Positions 45,905 to 54,541 of a DNA stretch of 64,000 bases are shown here, in pieces (within the stretch, counting starts at the first letter, position 1; every line of letters starts with the position of its first letter). The stretch is from CBDHFQ01 sp965262565. GTDB lineage: Bacteria; Bacteroidota; Bacteroidia; J057. The stretch spans positions 124,001 to 188,000 of the forward strand of contig CBDHFQ010000004.1 in the NCBI GenBank assembly GCA_965262565.1. Reading direction: 5' to 3'. Under the pieces are notes generated by a model. That model worked only from the letters and a program-made list of their open reading frames with translations, ran no database searches and was not told where the DNA came from. Made by a program: the position numbers and the translations under genes.

Positions 45905-45940
45905 AACAGCCATCCATAATTATGGGTGGCTGTTTTACAT
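45905..45940 (+). terminator. Terminator after tRNA-Asn
   Basis: A stem of about 13 bp (AACAGCCATCCAT pairing with ATGGGTGGCTGTT, one T-G pair) is followed by TTTTACATTTT. It begins two bases after the tRNA. Confidence 0.8.
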
Positions 45941-45955
45941 TTTACGAACAGCTAA

Positions 45956-46435
45956 ATGAATTCCTATATCCGCAACATTAGAGCTAAAATAGGAAATGAT
46001 AAATTGATCCATCCGGCAGCCAGGATCCTTGTCGAAAATAAACAGAAGGAAGTCCTTGTCATCATGCGAAGGGATCATGGTCAGATGGGTATTCCTGCGG
46101 GGGCATTAGAAGAGAACGAAACGATTGCTGAGTGCATTATAAGGGAGGTAAAGGAAGAAACGGGATTGAGACTTACGCATGTGAAGGTCATTGGGATAAG
46201 CTCACATCCAGCATTGGAGAGTGTCTCCTATCCTAACGGAGATCAGATTCAGTATTGTACGATAGAGTTTTATTCCAATCAGTGGGAAGGAGAAATACAA
46301 GTGGAGGATACGGAAGAAGTAAGTGTAGCTAAATTTGTGGATTGGTCAGAACTTAAGCAGTTGCCAGAGGACGAGTATGCTGCTGTGAAGAGTTATGAAT
46401 ATTTTAGGAGGACGGGTAGTATAAGGTTGAATTGA
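45956..46435 (+). CDS. Nudix hydrolase
   Basis: 159 residues. The complete Nudix box G49-x5-E-x7-REVKEETGL is present, within the usual alpha/beta fold (RILVENKQKEVLVIMRRD, PAGALEENETIAECIIREVK, SYPNGDQIQYCTIEFYSNQW). It hydrolyses a nucleoside-diphosphate-linked substrate, not predictable. It lies 52 bp after the tRNA gene but is separated from it by the tRNA terminator. Confidence 0.9.
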   Translation: MNSYIRNIRAKIGNDKLIHPAARILVENKQKEVLVIMRRDHGQMGIPAGALEENETIAECIIREVKEETGLRLTHVKVIGISSHPALESVSYPNGDQIQYCTIEFYSNQWEGEIQVEDTEEVSVAKFVDWSELKQLPEDEYAAVKSYEYFRRTGSIRLN

Positions 46436-46753
46436 GGTTTGGGGCCAATAGACAGGACGTTCGAATGAGGCAGCTGACACTCGGCTGACGTTGGATGGAT
46501 CAGATATGTCAGGGCAGGGTGTTTGTGAAAAGATAGCTTCCGCGAGATGGATGAGGTGATCTATCCTAAAATAATTGACGCCCCCAAAAAATAATCTCGC
46601 CGAAAATGAAATCTATTAGCATCAGGAAGGCATAGGAAAGAGGTATTAGAACAATATAGAGGAGGTGTGGTTTTCTGTAAATCTATACTCATAAACAGGA
46701 AGAGGCCCTTTTCAAAAGAAAAGGACCTCTATGTTTGATGGTTCACTATCGAC
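46436..46753. other. About 320 bases between the Nudix and SPOR genes
   Basis: No gene is supported. It contains the hairpin described at 46701-46730. I see no promoter match and no repeat. Confidence 0.4.
46701..46730 (-). terminator. Hairpin after the SPOR-domain gene
   Basis: Arms AGAGGCCCTTTT and AAAAGGACCTCT pair over 11 of 12 positions around a six-base loop CAAAAG. It lies 24 bp after the stop of the minus-strand gene. The T-run beyond it is poor, so it may be processed or weak. Confidence 0.5.
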
Positions 46754-47485
46754 TTAGTGCTGTATCACGAAAGCACCCTTACCTTGGCCAGGGCGACCTG
46801 ATCTACGCAAATTGTCTGAATAGCTACTCGCTTGTTGACGAGAAGGTAAAATTCCGTATACCACAGAATAAAATCTTCTACTGTTCACATTCTTCACTCT
46901 TAAGTAAGTCTGCAGCTGCGTATTTCTTTGAGAGAAAGTAGAAGCAGCGTTCAACGCCTGACATAGATCCTGGTAAGCGGCAATTTGCACGCCATAACCG
47001 TTCGCAGGAACAGCACCATAATCCAATGTGTACGTAGTTCCGATCGCTAACATAGGACCAGCTTGATTGCAAGGCATAGATCTGCTAGGTCCTGAAGTAG
47101 CACCAGGGTTAGTAGCGGGAGGCAAGTTGTTAAACGAGTCATTGTTGTTGTTAAAATTACCTGCTACATTATCAGGCGTACCACCTCCGATCAAATTATC
47201 GTAAGCGACTTGTAATTCCCGATAATCCTGGTTTAAGCTGTTCAGCTCACGCTGGAGATTTGTTAACTCCTCCTCAAGTGTTCTTTTGTCGCGTAATGCA
47301 CTTTCGTATACCTGCTGTAAGCTGGCATTTTTTTGCTCTAATTGTTGGTTTCTTTGAGTAAGTCGAGCGATCTCTTGTTGCTGATTTTCAATCTCAGCTT
47401 TGAGTTTCTTCTTACTCTGACCAAAAGAAGAGGCACACAGTGCGACAACTAGCATCCCAAGGGTAAGAGCTTTTTTAACATTCAT
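46754..47485 (-). CDS. Exported coiled-coil protein with SPOR-like C-terminus
   Basis: 243 residues: signal peptide MNVKKALTLGMLVVALCASSFGQ; coiled coil at about 25-95 (KLKAEIENQQQEIARLTQRN and NLQRELNSLNQDYRELQVAY); an Asn/Pro-rich linker; then a SPOR-like domain at about 160-243 (GYGVQIAAYQDLCQALNAAS, RRFYSVVYGILPSRQQASSY). SPOR domains bind denuded peptidoglycan glycan strands, typically at division sites, so a periplasmic wall-associated role is likely. Confidence 0.8.
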   Translation of the reverse strand: MNVKKALTLGMLVVALCASSFGQSKKKLKAEIENQQQEIARLTQRNQQLEQKNASLQQVYESALRDKRTLEEELTNLQRELNSLNQDYRELQVAYDNLIGGGTPDNVAGNFNNNNDSFNNLPPATNPGATSGPSRSMPCNQAGPMLAIGTTYTLDYGAVPANGYGVQIAAYQDLCQALNAASTFSQRNTQLQTYLRVKNVNSRRFYSVVYGILPSRQQASSYSDNLRRSGRPGQGKGAFVIQH

Positions 47486-47673
47486 AATACATAAAGGTTA
47501 ATAAATTAGTGTTCTTGAGTTATATAATTCTATAATTAAATACGGGAAATAATCTATTTACGTATATATTTATATTCCCAAATTTATACAATCATCTCAA
47601 AAGAGCGAATTTTTTTTGGGAAATTCCACGATTTGGGAATTTTAATCACATATTTTCTGTATAAAATTTTCCG

Positions 47674-48534
47674 CTATCCGTATTTTGATACGATATTTTT
47701 AATGCCAGTCACGTAACTACCGCCAAATAGAATAACATGGACCAATAACGGATATAAATGATATAATTCCATTCTTTCCTGCCAACCGCTTGCCAACGGA
47801 TATTCTTCATGATATGAGCGAAAAAATGATTCAGGAATTCGGTCAAATAATTGCATAAATGCTAGCTCTATTTCCCTGTGGGCGAAATATATTGCTGGAT
47901 CGAATACCATTACTTTTCCTTGAGCATTACTCATCCAATTACCACCCCACAAATCTCCGTGAATTAATGCAGGGGGTTCATCCGGAAACCATTGAGTTAA
48001 TTTTATTAATAGTGCTTCTACCTGTTGAACCAAAGAGCTAGAAATAAGTCTGGATTGGTGAGCTTTTGTCAGTAAAGGCTTAATACGGATCTCGGAGAAA
48101 AAGGTAGGCCACGAAGTTTGGGGCGTATTTATTTGTGGTAACGCACCAATGAAATTATTATACGAAAGCCCGAAGTAGTTATGGGTATGCTTATGGAGTA
48201 GGGCTAAACGAGTGCCAAAATCTTCCCAAAAATCTGGTGCGGCTGAAGAAGAATCGATAAACTCTAATAACAAAAATGAGTAATGGTCTGCTTTTCCAAT
48301 TTCTAGTAATTTTGGTGTAGGAATCGTGTTTGTTTTTTGAATATGTGTCAATCCTTTTACTTCCGCTTCGAAATTGGCGAATTGATGTTTGTTGTTCCAT
48401 TTAAGGAAGTATGTTTGTTGGGTTGTTTTTATTTTAGTGGCATTATGGATACAACCTCCGCCTATGGGGACGCTGTGCTGAATATGAATGTGATGGTTTT
48501 CAGTCAGATAATTAATGATAGGATTCGGAACCAT
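47674..48534 (-). CDS. Fructosamine/ketosamine kinase-family protein
   Basis: A 286-residue aminoglycoside-phosphotransferase-fold kinase. The nucleotide loop IGGGCIHNATKI, the catalytic PPALIHGDLWGGNWM, and the metal site VMVFDPAIYFAHREIELAFM are those of fructosamine-3-kinase homologues, which repair glycated proteins. It is the last gene of a three-gene minus-strand group (barrel, phosphatase, kinase), 19 bp after the phosphatase. This kinase-phosphatase pairing is seen elsewhere in bacteria. Confidence 0.92.
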   Translation of the reverse strand: MVPNPIINYLTENHHIHIQHSVPIGGGCIHNATKIKTTQQTYFLKWNNKHQFANFEAEVKGLTHIQKTNTIPTPKLLEIGKADHYSFLLLEFIDSSSAAPDFWEDFGTRLALLHKHTHNYFGLSYNNFIGALPQINTPQTSWPTFFSEIRIKPLLTKAHQSRLISSSLVQQVEALLIKLTQWFPDEPPALIHGDLWGGNWMSNAQGKVMVFDPAIYFAHREIELAFMQLFDRIPESFFRSYHEEYPLASGWQERMELYHLYPLLVHVILFGGSYVTGIKNIVSKYG

Positions 48535-48553
48535 TTAAAAAAGGATATGAATA

Positions 48554-49036
48554 CTAATTTAGCAGATACTTTTCCTTTAGGTAAGCTAGAAAATCTTTAT
48601 TTGAGCGCTTAAGAATATCGTATACATGTTCGAATCCTTTAATTCCTCCATAATATGGATCTGGCACATCTCCCTCTTTGTCCAATGGATCGAAGTGTCT
48701 CATCTTAATGATCGTAGCTTTGGGGTCATTCACGCCTGCTAATAGGGCTATTAAATCCCGCTGATTGCTGGAATCCATCGGGATAATGTAATCAAATTCA
48801 AAAAAGTCCCGGGACGAAACCTGTCGTGCCCGGGTAACTAATGTTATACCGTGTTGTGTGGCTGTTTGTCTCATTCTGGCATCGGGAAGTTCTCCTACAT
48901 GCCATCCACCTGTTCCTGCTGATTCAATTTCGATGTAATCGGTCAGGTTCTCTTCTTCTATCATTCGTTGGAAAATGCCTTCTGCCATAGGCGATCGACA
49001 AATATTTCCCAGACAAACAAATAATATGCGAATCAT
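48554..49036 (-). CDS. Low-molecular-weight protein tyrosine phosphatase
   Basis: 160 residues. The active-site loop VCLGNICRSPMAEG carries C8 and R14 (CX5R), and the general acid lies in VPDPYYGG. It dephosphorylates tyrosine or, in kinase-linked clusters, possibly sugar-phosphate adducts such as fructosamine phosphates. ATG 49036 (MIRILFVCLG) is preferred because 49063 would add nine residues ahead of the first strand. It sits between the barrel gene (33 bp) and the kinase gene (19 bp). Confidence 0.93.
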   Translation of the reverse strand: MIRILFVCLGNICRSPMAEGIFQRMIEEENLTDYIEIESAGTGGWHVGELPDARMRQTATQHGITLVTRARQVSSRDFFEFDYIIPMDSSNQRDLIALLAGVNDPKATIIKMRHFDPLDKEGDVPDPYYGGIKGFEHVYDILKRSNKDFLAYLKEKYLLN

Positions 49037-49069
49037 AATGGTCTCACTTAGAAGTTTGACCAAATGTAT

Positions 49070-49693
49070 TTATTTCTTGTTGAAAATGTAGGCTACCCCT
49101 ACGATAAAATGTGATTCTTCTCCTGACAAGTTAAAGGTATTATTTCCGATTTGAACCTCATCTTCTCTTCCTGTCAAGTTAAATTGGTAATTCAGATCTA
49201 TAGCTAATCTCCAAATATCCAAACCCACACCAGCCTGAAGTGCCCATTCTGCGGTGTTAAACTCACGGCTATACCCCTCTATGTCAGTAATATCGGATTT
49301 ATCATCTAATAGAATGCTAATATTAGGCCCCCCCTGTACTCTCAATGGTCCCAATTTGGTCCCTACTAAAATAGGAATATCGATATATTGAAAATCTTCT
49401 TCCCTGTTTTGCTGAATAGCGTCTCCAACTTCTGAAATGCTAAAGTCATTACTTGATGTCCTAAATAAAAATTCCGGTTGTATATAGAGAGAAGCAAGTT
49501 GGATACGTGTAAACAAGCCAATTCTGAATCCGACATTGGCGTTTTCCGCTTTTATTTGTAATGAATCAGGTGTTAGGAGATCCCCTGGTTCAATAGAGCC
49601 TGTTTGTATTCCGGCTCTAATACCCCATTCAATTTGAGCAAAGGTAAACTGAAAACAGAAAATGCTAATAAAAAGCAATAAGTAGGTTTTCAT
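49070..49693 (-). CDS. PorT-family outer-membrane beta-barrel protein
   Basis: 207 residues; signal peptide MKTYLLLFISIFCFQFTFAQ; repeated strands (WGIRAGIQTGSIEPGDLL, VGFRIGLFTRIQLASLYIQP, YIDIPILVGTKLGPLRVQGG, WALQAGVGLDIWRLAIDLNY, HFIVGVAYIFNK) in the outer-membrane barrel pattern PF13568. The IPILVG..GPLRVQGGP segment is typical. ATG 49693 starts the signal; the frame upstream overlaps a palindrome. First gene of the group with the phosphatase and kinase. Confidence 0.82.
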   Translation of the reverse strand: MKTYLLLFISIFCFQFTFAQIEWGIRAGIQTGSIEPGDLLTPDSLQIKAENANVGFRIGLFTRIQLASLYIQPEFLFRTSSNDFSISEVGDAIQQNREEDFQYIDIPILVGTKLGPLRVQGGPNISILLDDKSDITDIEGYSREFNTAEWALQAGVGLDIWRLAIDLNYQFNLTGREDEVQIGNNTFNLSGEESHFIVGVAYIFNKK

Positions 49694-49732
49694 AGAATTT
49701 AAGTAATAAGATTGGTATCTGTTTGACATAAC

Positions 49733-49753
49733 GACCAAACATGTCGTTTGGTC
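49733..49753. promoter_or_regulatory. Operator-like palindrome upstream of the barrel gene
   Basis: Perfect arms GACCAAAC and GTTTGGTC around ATGTC lie 40 bp upstream of ATG 49693. The shape (8-bp arms, 5-base centre) resembles TetR-type operators. The regulator is not in the window. Confidence 0.45.
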
Positions 49754-49913
49754 ATCAACAAAGGGTTAACGTCTTAAGAAAAATGATGTTACGTCTTACC
49801 ATTTATATCATAAAAGAAATTGTCCCAAAGTGATTATTAGGGACAATTTCTTCTATAAAAAAAATATGTATTGTGATGAAATATTTCTTTCAAAGACGTA
49901 AAAAGCTGTAAGC

Positions 49914-51188
49914 TTAAAAATTACCTTCTAAATTAATACCTCTGGCTAGTCGTTCTATGGCTACGATATAGGCTGCAATACGCATAGAACATTTGTAATG
50001 CTTTTGAGTCTCTACTACTTGTTTGTACGCATGCGTAAGAATAGGTCGGGTTTTATCTCTGATTTCTTCTTCCGAATAATAATGTCCACGTCTATTTTGT
50101 ACCCATTCCAGATAAGAAACGGTAACACCACCGGCATTTGCTAAAATATCAGGCACGATAAAAATTCCTTTAGCATCTAAAATAGCATCCGCATTAGAGG
50201 AAACTGGGCCATTAGCACCTTCTACGATTAATCTTGCTTTGACATGTTCTGCATTAGCTTCAGTAATTACATTTTCGATGGCTGCTGGAACTAATATATC
50301 TACATCCAGTGTTAATAATTGTTCATTACTAATAGCAGAACCTCCCGAAAATCCGGCAAGTGATCCATTGACCTTTACATGTTTTATTGCTTCTCTGATG
50401 TTTAAGCCATCCTCCTTATAATATCCACCGGTATTATCACTAATAGCCACAATTTTTATTCCTTCATCGGACATCAACTTAGAAGCCCAACTACCTACAT
50501 TTCCGAAACCTTGCACTGCAGCTTTACATTTCTGAGGTTTCCAGTCTAATGTTTCAATAGCTAAGAGGGAAAAAAGCATGGTTCCCCATCCTGTAGCAGG
50601 GATCCTCCCTTTTGATCCTCCAAGATCTAGTGGCTTTCCTGTTACTACACCAGGTGTATATCCATAAATTCTTGAATATTCATGAAATATCCACGCCATC
50701 TCACGCTGGCTAGTACCCATATCCGGAGCAGGAATATCAGAATCTTCTCCAAAGACATCTTTTAATGCACGTGTATATGCTCTCGTAATTCTTTCTAGTT
50801 CATCCTCACTTCTCACTTTCGGATTTAAGGTAATCCCACCTTTCGCTCCTCCATAAGGAAGTCCTACCAGGGAAGATTTCAATGCCATCCAACCAGCTAA
50901 TGCTTTAACCTCATCAGTATCCACAAAAGGTGCATATCTGATACCTCCTTTGGATGGGCCTAAGACTGTAGAATGAATCACCCTATATCCTTCAAAAACG
51001 CGTGTAGTACCATCATCCAGCTTTACCGGAAGATTCACTGTTATCACCTTTTCGGGGACACTAATGATATCTCGAAATCGTTGATCAAGATTAATGATAT
51101 TAACCGCTTGATTAAATCTTGCCAGGAAAGATGCGTAGGGGGATAGGTATTCAACTACTGCGGACTTCTTTTCCTTGACTATATTCAT
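49914..51188 (-). CDS. gdhA: Glutamate dehydrogenase (Glu/Leu/Phe/Val family)
   Basis: 424 residues. It interconverts glutamate and 2-oxoglutarate plus ammonia. GPSKGGIRYAP (substrate Lys), GLPYGGAKGGITLNP (catalytic Lys116), DIPAPDMGT and the Rossmann loop VQGFGNVGSWAS are present, along with the ANAGGVTVSYLEWVQN signature. The length fits the hexameric NAD-type enzyme found across Bacteroidota, though a leucine dehydrogenase cannot be wholly excluded. It is downstream of cdsA by 117 bp. The 175 bases downstream of its stop show no clear terminator. Confidence 0.93.
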   Translation of the reverse strand: MNIVKEKKSAVVEYLSPYASFLARFNQAVNIINLDQRFRDIISVPEKVITVNLPVKLDDGTTRVFEGYRVIHSTVLGPSKGGIRYAPFVDTDEVKALAGWMALKSSLVGLPYGGAKGGITLNPKVRSEDELERITRAYTRALKDVFGEDSDIPAPDMGTSQREMAWIFHEYSRIYGYTPGVVTGKPLDLGGSKGRIPATGWGTMLFSLLAIETLDWKPQKCKAAVQGFGNVGSWASKLMSDEGIKIVAISDNTGGYYKEDGLNIREAIKHVKVNGSLAGFSGGSAISNEQLLTLDVDILVPAAIENVITEANAEHVKARLIVEGANGPVSSNADAILDAKGIFIVPDILANAGGVTVSYLEWVQNRRGHYYSEEEIRDKTRPILTHAYKQVVETQKHYKCSMRIAAYIVAIERLARGINLEGNF

Positions 51189-51305
51189 ACATTAAATATT
51201 TCTTTGATTAATTCTAATTTAGATAAACCTCTATGAAGTATCAAAATAACTCGTAAATACCTAAATAATGGAAATTAACCCGTTGAATGTTATTATTTTG
51301 TTAAT

Positions 51306-52136
51306 TTATAAAAAGGATAAATATAAATATATAAATGGTACGGACATAAACAGACCATCAAATCTGTCTAACATCCCGCCATGTCCGGGAAGAATATTTC
51401 CCGAGTCTTTAATGGCTACACTTCTTTTTATCATAGATTCTACTAAATCTCCCAACTGGCTGAATATGCAAATAATAACAGCGACTATCACCCAATTGAT
51501 GGGATGAGGTAATTGATATTCAAGAAAGACGCCTAACAAAATACATGCTATTCCTCCTCCTATGGCTCCTTCCCAGGTTTTTTTAGGACTAATACTGGGA
51601 ATAAGCAAATGCTTACCGAAATTTTTACCTACAAAATATGCCGCTGTATCTAACATCCACGTGAGGAATAAAATGTTAAGAGGGACCCAAAAAATGTAAT
51701 CACTGCTAATGCGTGGTACAGACATATCGAACATTAATACTAAAGGAAAGAAACAGTAGAGTAATCCAAACACCATATAACTGATGGTCTGAATTGCCTT
51801 TAGTTCATTTGATTTTTTGCTACTAAACAAAACGATTAATTCAAGAACAGGTAAAATGAGGAACCCCATTACAATTACATGCCGCATAGGAATTTCCAAG
51901 AGGTGATCTGCCGCTAATTTGAACAGGAAAAATAACCAGATAAAAAATCCTAATCCCAAGGCCGAATATAAATGCAAGCGTGAAGAAATTTGCATAGCTA
52001 ATAAGAATTCATAGTAGGCCATCATCGATACAACAAAGCAAAAGAGTAGCAATCCATAGGGAGACAGGACAATAGCTGTTACAGCTACAGTGCCTGCAAC
52101 TGTGGCCGTTATTACACGTTTGGCCAAATTATTCAT
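51306..52136 (-). CDS. cdsA: Phosphatidate cytidylyltransferase CdsA
   Basis: 276 residues from ATG 52136 (MNNLAKRVITATVAGTVAVT). It makes CDP-diacylglycerol at the inner membrane. About eight helices; family signature SPKKTWEGAIGG and the C-terminal GDLVESMIKRSVAIKDSG, HGGMLDRFDGL. The start codon overlaps the last 8 bases of the CPBP gene, so translation is probably coupled. A longer in-frame start at 52289 would add 51 residues inside the upstream gene with no family counterpart. Confidence 0.94.
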   Translation of the reverse strand: MNNLAKRVITATVAGTVAVTAIVLSPYGLLLFCFVVSMMAYYEFLLAMQISSRLHLYSALGLGFFIWLFFLFKLAADHLLEIPMRHVIVMGFLILPVLELIVLFSSKKSNELKAIQTISYMVFGLLYCFFPLVLMFDMSVPRISSDYIFWVPLNILFLTWMLDTAAYFVGKNFGKHLLIPSISPKKTWEGAIGGGIACILLGVFLEYQLPHPINWVIVAVIICIFSQLGDLVESMIKRSVAIKDSGNILPGHGGMLDRFDGLFMSVPFIYLYLSFL

Positions 52137-53085
52137 AGGATATTTCAGTATTATCAGGAGCTTGAGAATAACTTGCATATGCATATAAGCACAAGCCCGT
52201 TGCAATGATAGAAAGGAATGTCCACAAAACAGGTACTGGAAAATCATTCTCAATAATACTGGCATCAATAGAGGATGTCTGATAGGCAAGATAAATCATG
52301 ATCACTGAAAATGCATTAAAGAAAAAATGGGCAAGAATGCTGGTCCATAACGATCTGGAGTGATAGTAAAAAAAACCTAACAATAGACCAAGGAAGAATC
52401 GGGAGAAAAAGCCGTAAAATTGAAAATGTACAAGACTAAAGATAAAAGCTGTAATACCTATAGCAGCATATGGTGGGATGAGTCTCATCAACTGTTTTTG
52501 AAGAAATCCTCTGAAAAAAATCTCCTCGCAAATGGCTGGAGTAACAGCGAATACGACCATATTGAACATTAACATATGCCATCCCGAAGCATTTAACATA
52601 GAAAGTATTAAGTCTTGCATATTTTCTTCCACCTCACTAACCCAATGTTCCCAGCTTTTTAATCCTTCAGGTAGAGCGAATGTTTGGTCATTGAAGGTAA
52701 TAGCCTGCACTAGAGGAAGACTCACCAGAATACATAGTATGCATAAGAAAATAAGTACAAAAGGTGAAGGCCGCTGGTTTAGTCCCAGATATTTTGACGG
52801 AGAACTGAAGATTGATGCCATAAACCAACCACACAACCCCCAGGTTAAAAATTGATTAATGATTTGAAGGCTTCTAAAAAAAAATTTTTCTCCTTCAGTA
52901 TGTATTTTGCCTCCCATAATAGAAAAAACCTCTTCTACAGATAACCTAAATCCCAGACCAAGGATGATGCTTGCCAGAGGGAGTAAAATAAGAGCTAAAG
53001 CAAAATAGAGAAATACAGTAAAAAAAATAGTAATTAAGAAGCTTTCATTAAGTCGTTCTCTCAAGTTATCCAGAAATATTCCCAT
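52129..53085 (-). CDS. CPBP-family intramembrane glutamic protease
   Basis: 318 residues, about eight helices. The family signature EEIFFRGFLQKQLM (catalytic Glu pair) is at about residue 190, FSLVHFQFYGFFSRFFLGL at about 220, and LWTSILAHFFFNAFS completes it. CPBP proteases (CAAX prenyl protease fold) act on membrane proteins or bacteriocins. It overlaps cdsA by 8 bp, so they form one operon with gdhA possibly following. A TATCTTTG element lies upstream. Confidence 0.9.
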   Translation of the reverse strand: MGIFLDNLRERLNESFLITIFFTVFLYFALALILLPLASIILGLGFRLSVEEVFSIMGGKIHTEGEKFFFRSLQIINQFLTWGLCGWFMASIFSSPSKYLGLNQRPSPFVLIFLCILCILVSLPLVQAITFNDQTFALPEGLKSWEHWVSEVEENMQDLILSMLNASGWHMLMFNMVVFAVTPAICEEIFFRGFLQKQLMRLIPPYAAIGITAFIFSLVHFQFYGFFSRFFLGLLLGFFYYHSRSLWTSILAHFFFNAFSVIMIYLAYQTSSIDASIIENDFPVPVLWTFLSIIATGLCLYAYASYSQAPDNTEISYE

Positions 53086-53126
53086 CTATTTATTGAAATT
53101 TATTAATTTGTCTAGGCGTTTGTGGA

Positions 53127-53134
53127 CAAAGATA
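53127..53134 (-). promoter_or_regulatory. Candidate -7 element of the CPBP-cdsA operon
   Basis: On the minus strand this reads TATCTTTG, the same octamer as in the tRNA-Asn promoter. It is 42 bp upstream of the CPBP start. No TTG box at the expected spacing. The rest of the 300-bp gap up to dusB shows nothing else. Confidence 0.4.
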
Positions 53135-53393
53135 AGTTGTTTTTATAAGTTAGGATTGTGATGGTTTTATTATTCTGATTATATCAGTTTCATAATGCTT
53201 ATCACTTTATCCCTTAATTGTACTAATTCCGTAGGCATAGCCTAACAATAATTATTTACTGAAAGTAATAATATTATACGAATTAGAGAATTGATAATAT
53301 TTGTGGATTAAAAGGAAGTTTCCTCTCTTTACTATAGGTTAATAATATATTGAAATTAGTACGCTCATTAAGAAAGATTATATTTAGGCATTT

Positions 53394-54410
53394 ATGAACA
53401 TTGGGAACGTAGCGATTGAAGATTTTCCTTTCTTATTAGCTCCTATGGAGGATGTAAGTGATCCCCCATTTCGTGCTTTATGTAAAGAAATGGGCGCAGA
53501 TATTGTATATACGGAATTTATTAGTAGCGAAGGGTTAATCAGGAATGCTGAAAAAAGTATAGAAAAGCTGGATATATATCCCGAAGAGAGGCCGGTAGGT
53601 ATTCAAATATTTGGGAACGAAATAGAAAGTATGCGCATAAGCGCCCAAATCGTAGAAAAAGTCCAGCCGGAGATTTTGGATATAAATTATGGTTGTCCCG
53701 TAAAGAAAGTAGCATGTAAAGGGGCAGGAGCAGGAATTCTTCAAGACCTTCCCAAAATGGAAAGGATGACCAGGGAGATAGTCAATGCCACATCTCTTCC
53801 AGTTACTGTAAAAACAAGGTTAGGATGGGACGAAAAAACGATTAAGATAGTTGAAGTAGCGCTTCGATTACAAGATACTGGAATTAAGGCCCTTACTATA
53901 CATGGAAGAACCAGGAAGCAAATGTATAAAGGAGAGGCAGATTGGAACCCTATTGCAGAGGTCGCTTCCCATCCTGATATAGAAATCCCCATTTTTGGGA
54001 ATGGAGATATTGATAGTCCCCAAAAGGCACATTCTTACCGAATGTTATATCCCGTAGATGGTATGATGATCGGCCGTGGAGCCATAGGGTATCCATGGAT
54101 TTTCAGAGAAATCAAGCATTACTTTCGAACCGGAACCTTACTTCCTCCTCCTACTTTGGAAGAGAGGGTAAATATTTGTAGAAGACATATTATGATGTCA
54201 GTTGAATGGAAAGGAATAAAAGTGGCCATTAGAGAGATGAGAAGGCATTATACAAATTATTTTAAAGGCTTACCACGTTTCAAGCCTTATAGAATGAGAT
54301 TAGTGACTTCGGAAATCTTAGAAGAGTTGTTAGATTGCCTGGACGAAATAGAACTAAATGAAGAATTAAAGGAGGCTTGCTTAAGAAAGGGAAAACAACT
54401 ATTACCTTAA
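53394..54410 (+). CDS. dusB: tRNA-dihydrouridine synthase DusB
   Basis: 338 residues. It reduces uridine to dihydrouridine in the D-loop of tRNA using FMN. LLAPMEDVSDPPFRALC, the catalytic cysteine C101 in LDINYGCPVKKVACKGAG, VTVKTRLGWD, IHGRTRKQMYKG, PIFGNGDID and MMIGRGAIGYPWIFREI are all present. It is the archetypal Bacteroidota form with a C-terminal helical domain. It is divergent from the CPBP gene. No promoter could be assigned. Confidence 0.95.
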   Translation: MNIGNVAIEDFPFLLAPMEDVSDPPFRALCKEMGADIVYTEFISSEGLIRNAEKSIEKLDIYPEERPVGIQIFGNEIESMRISAQIVEKVQPEILDINYGCPVKKVACKGAGAGILQDLPKMERMTREIVNATSLPVTVKTRLGWDEKTIKIVEVALRLQDTGIKALTIHGRTRKQMYKGEADWNPIAEVASHPDIEIPIFGNGDIDSPQKAHSYRMLYPVDGMMIGRGAIGYPWIFREIKHYFRTGTLLPPPTLEERVNICRRHIMMSVEWKGIKVAIREMRRHYTNYFKGLPRFKPYRMRLVTSEILEELLDCLDEIELNEELKEACLRKGKQLLP

Positions 54411-54541
54411 AATGAATAAAAACACGTGAAATATAACTTTTCGGTGAAAGAATTGCTTAATTTATCATGGTAGTCAAAAAAATTTACTTTAAATCTGTCC
54501 ATATCAACCCACACCATGAGTGAATGTATAAAATGAATATT

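Noticed and set aside
47573..47642. Three TTTGGGAA copies and a small inverted repeat between the SPOR and kinase genes
   Set aside because: Short and AT-rich, without T-run or promoter spacing; likely chance.
52137..52289. A 51-residue N-terminal extension of CdsA
   Set aside because: It lies entirely inside the CPBP gene in another frame; the family starts at MNNLAKRV, where the start overlaps the CPBP stop in the usual coupled manner.
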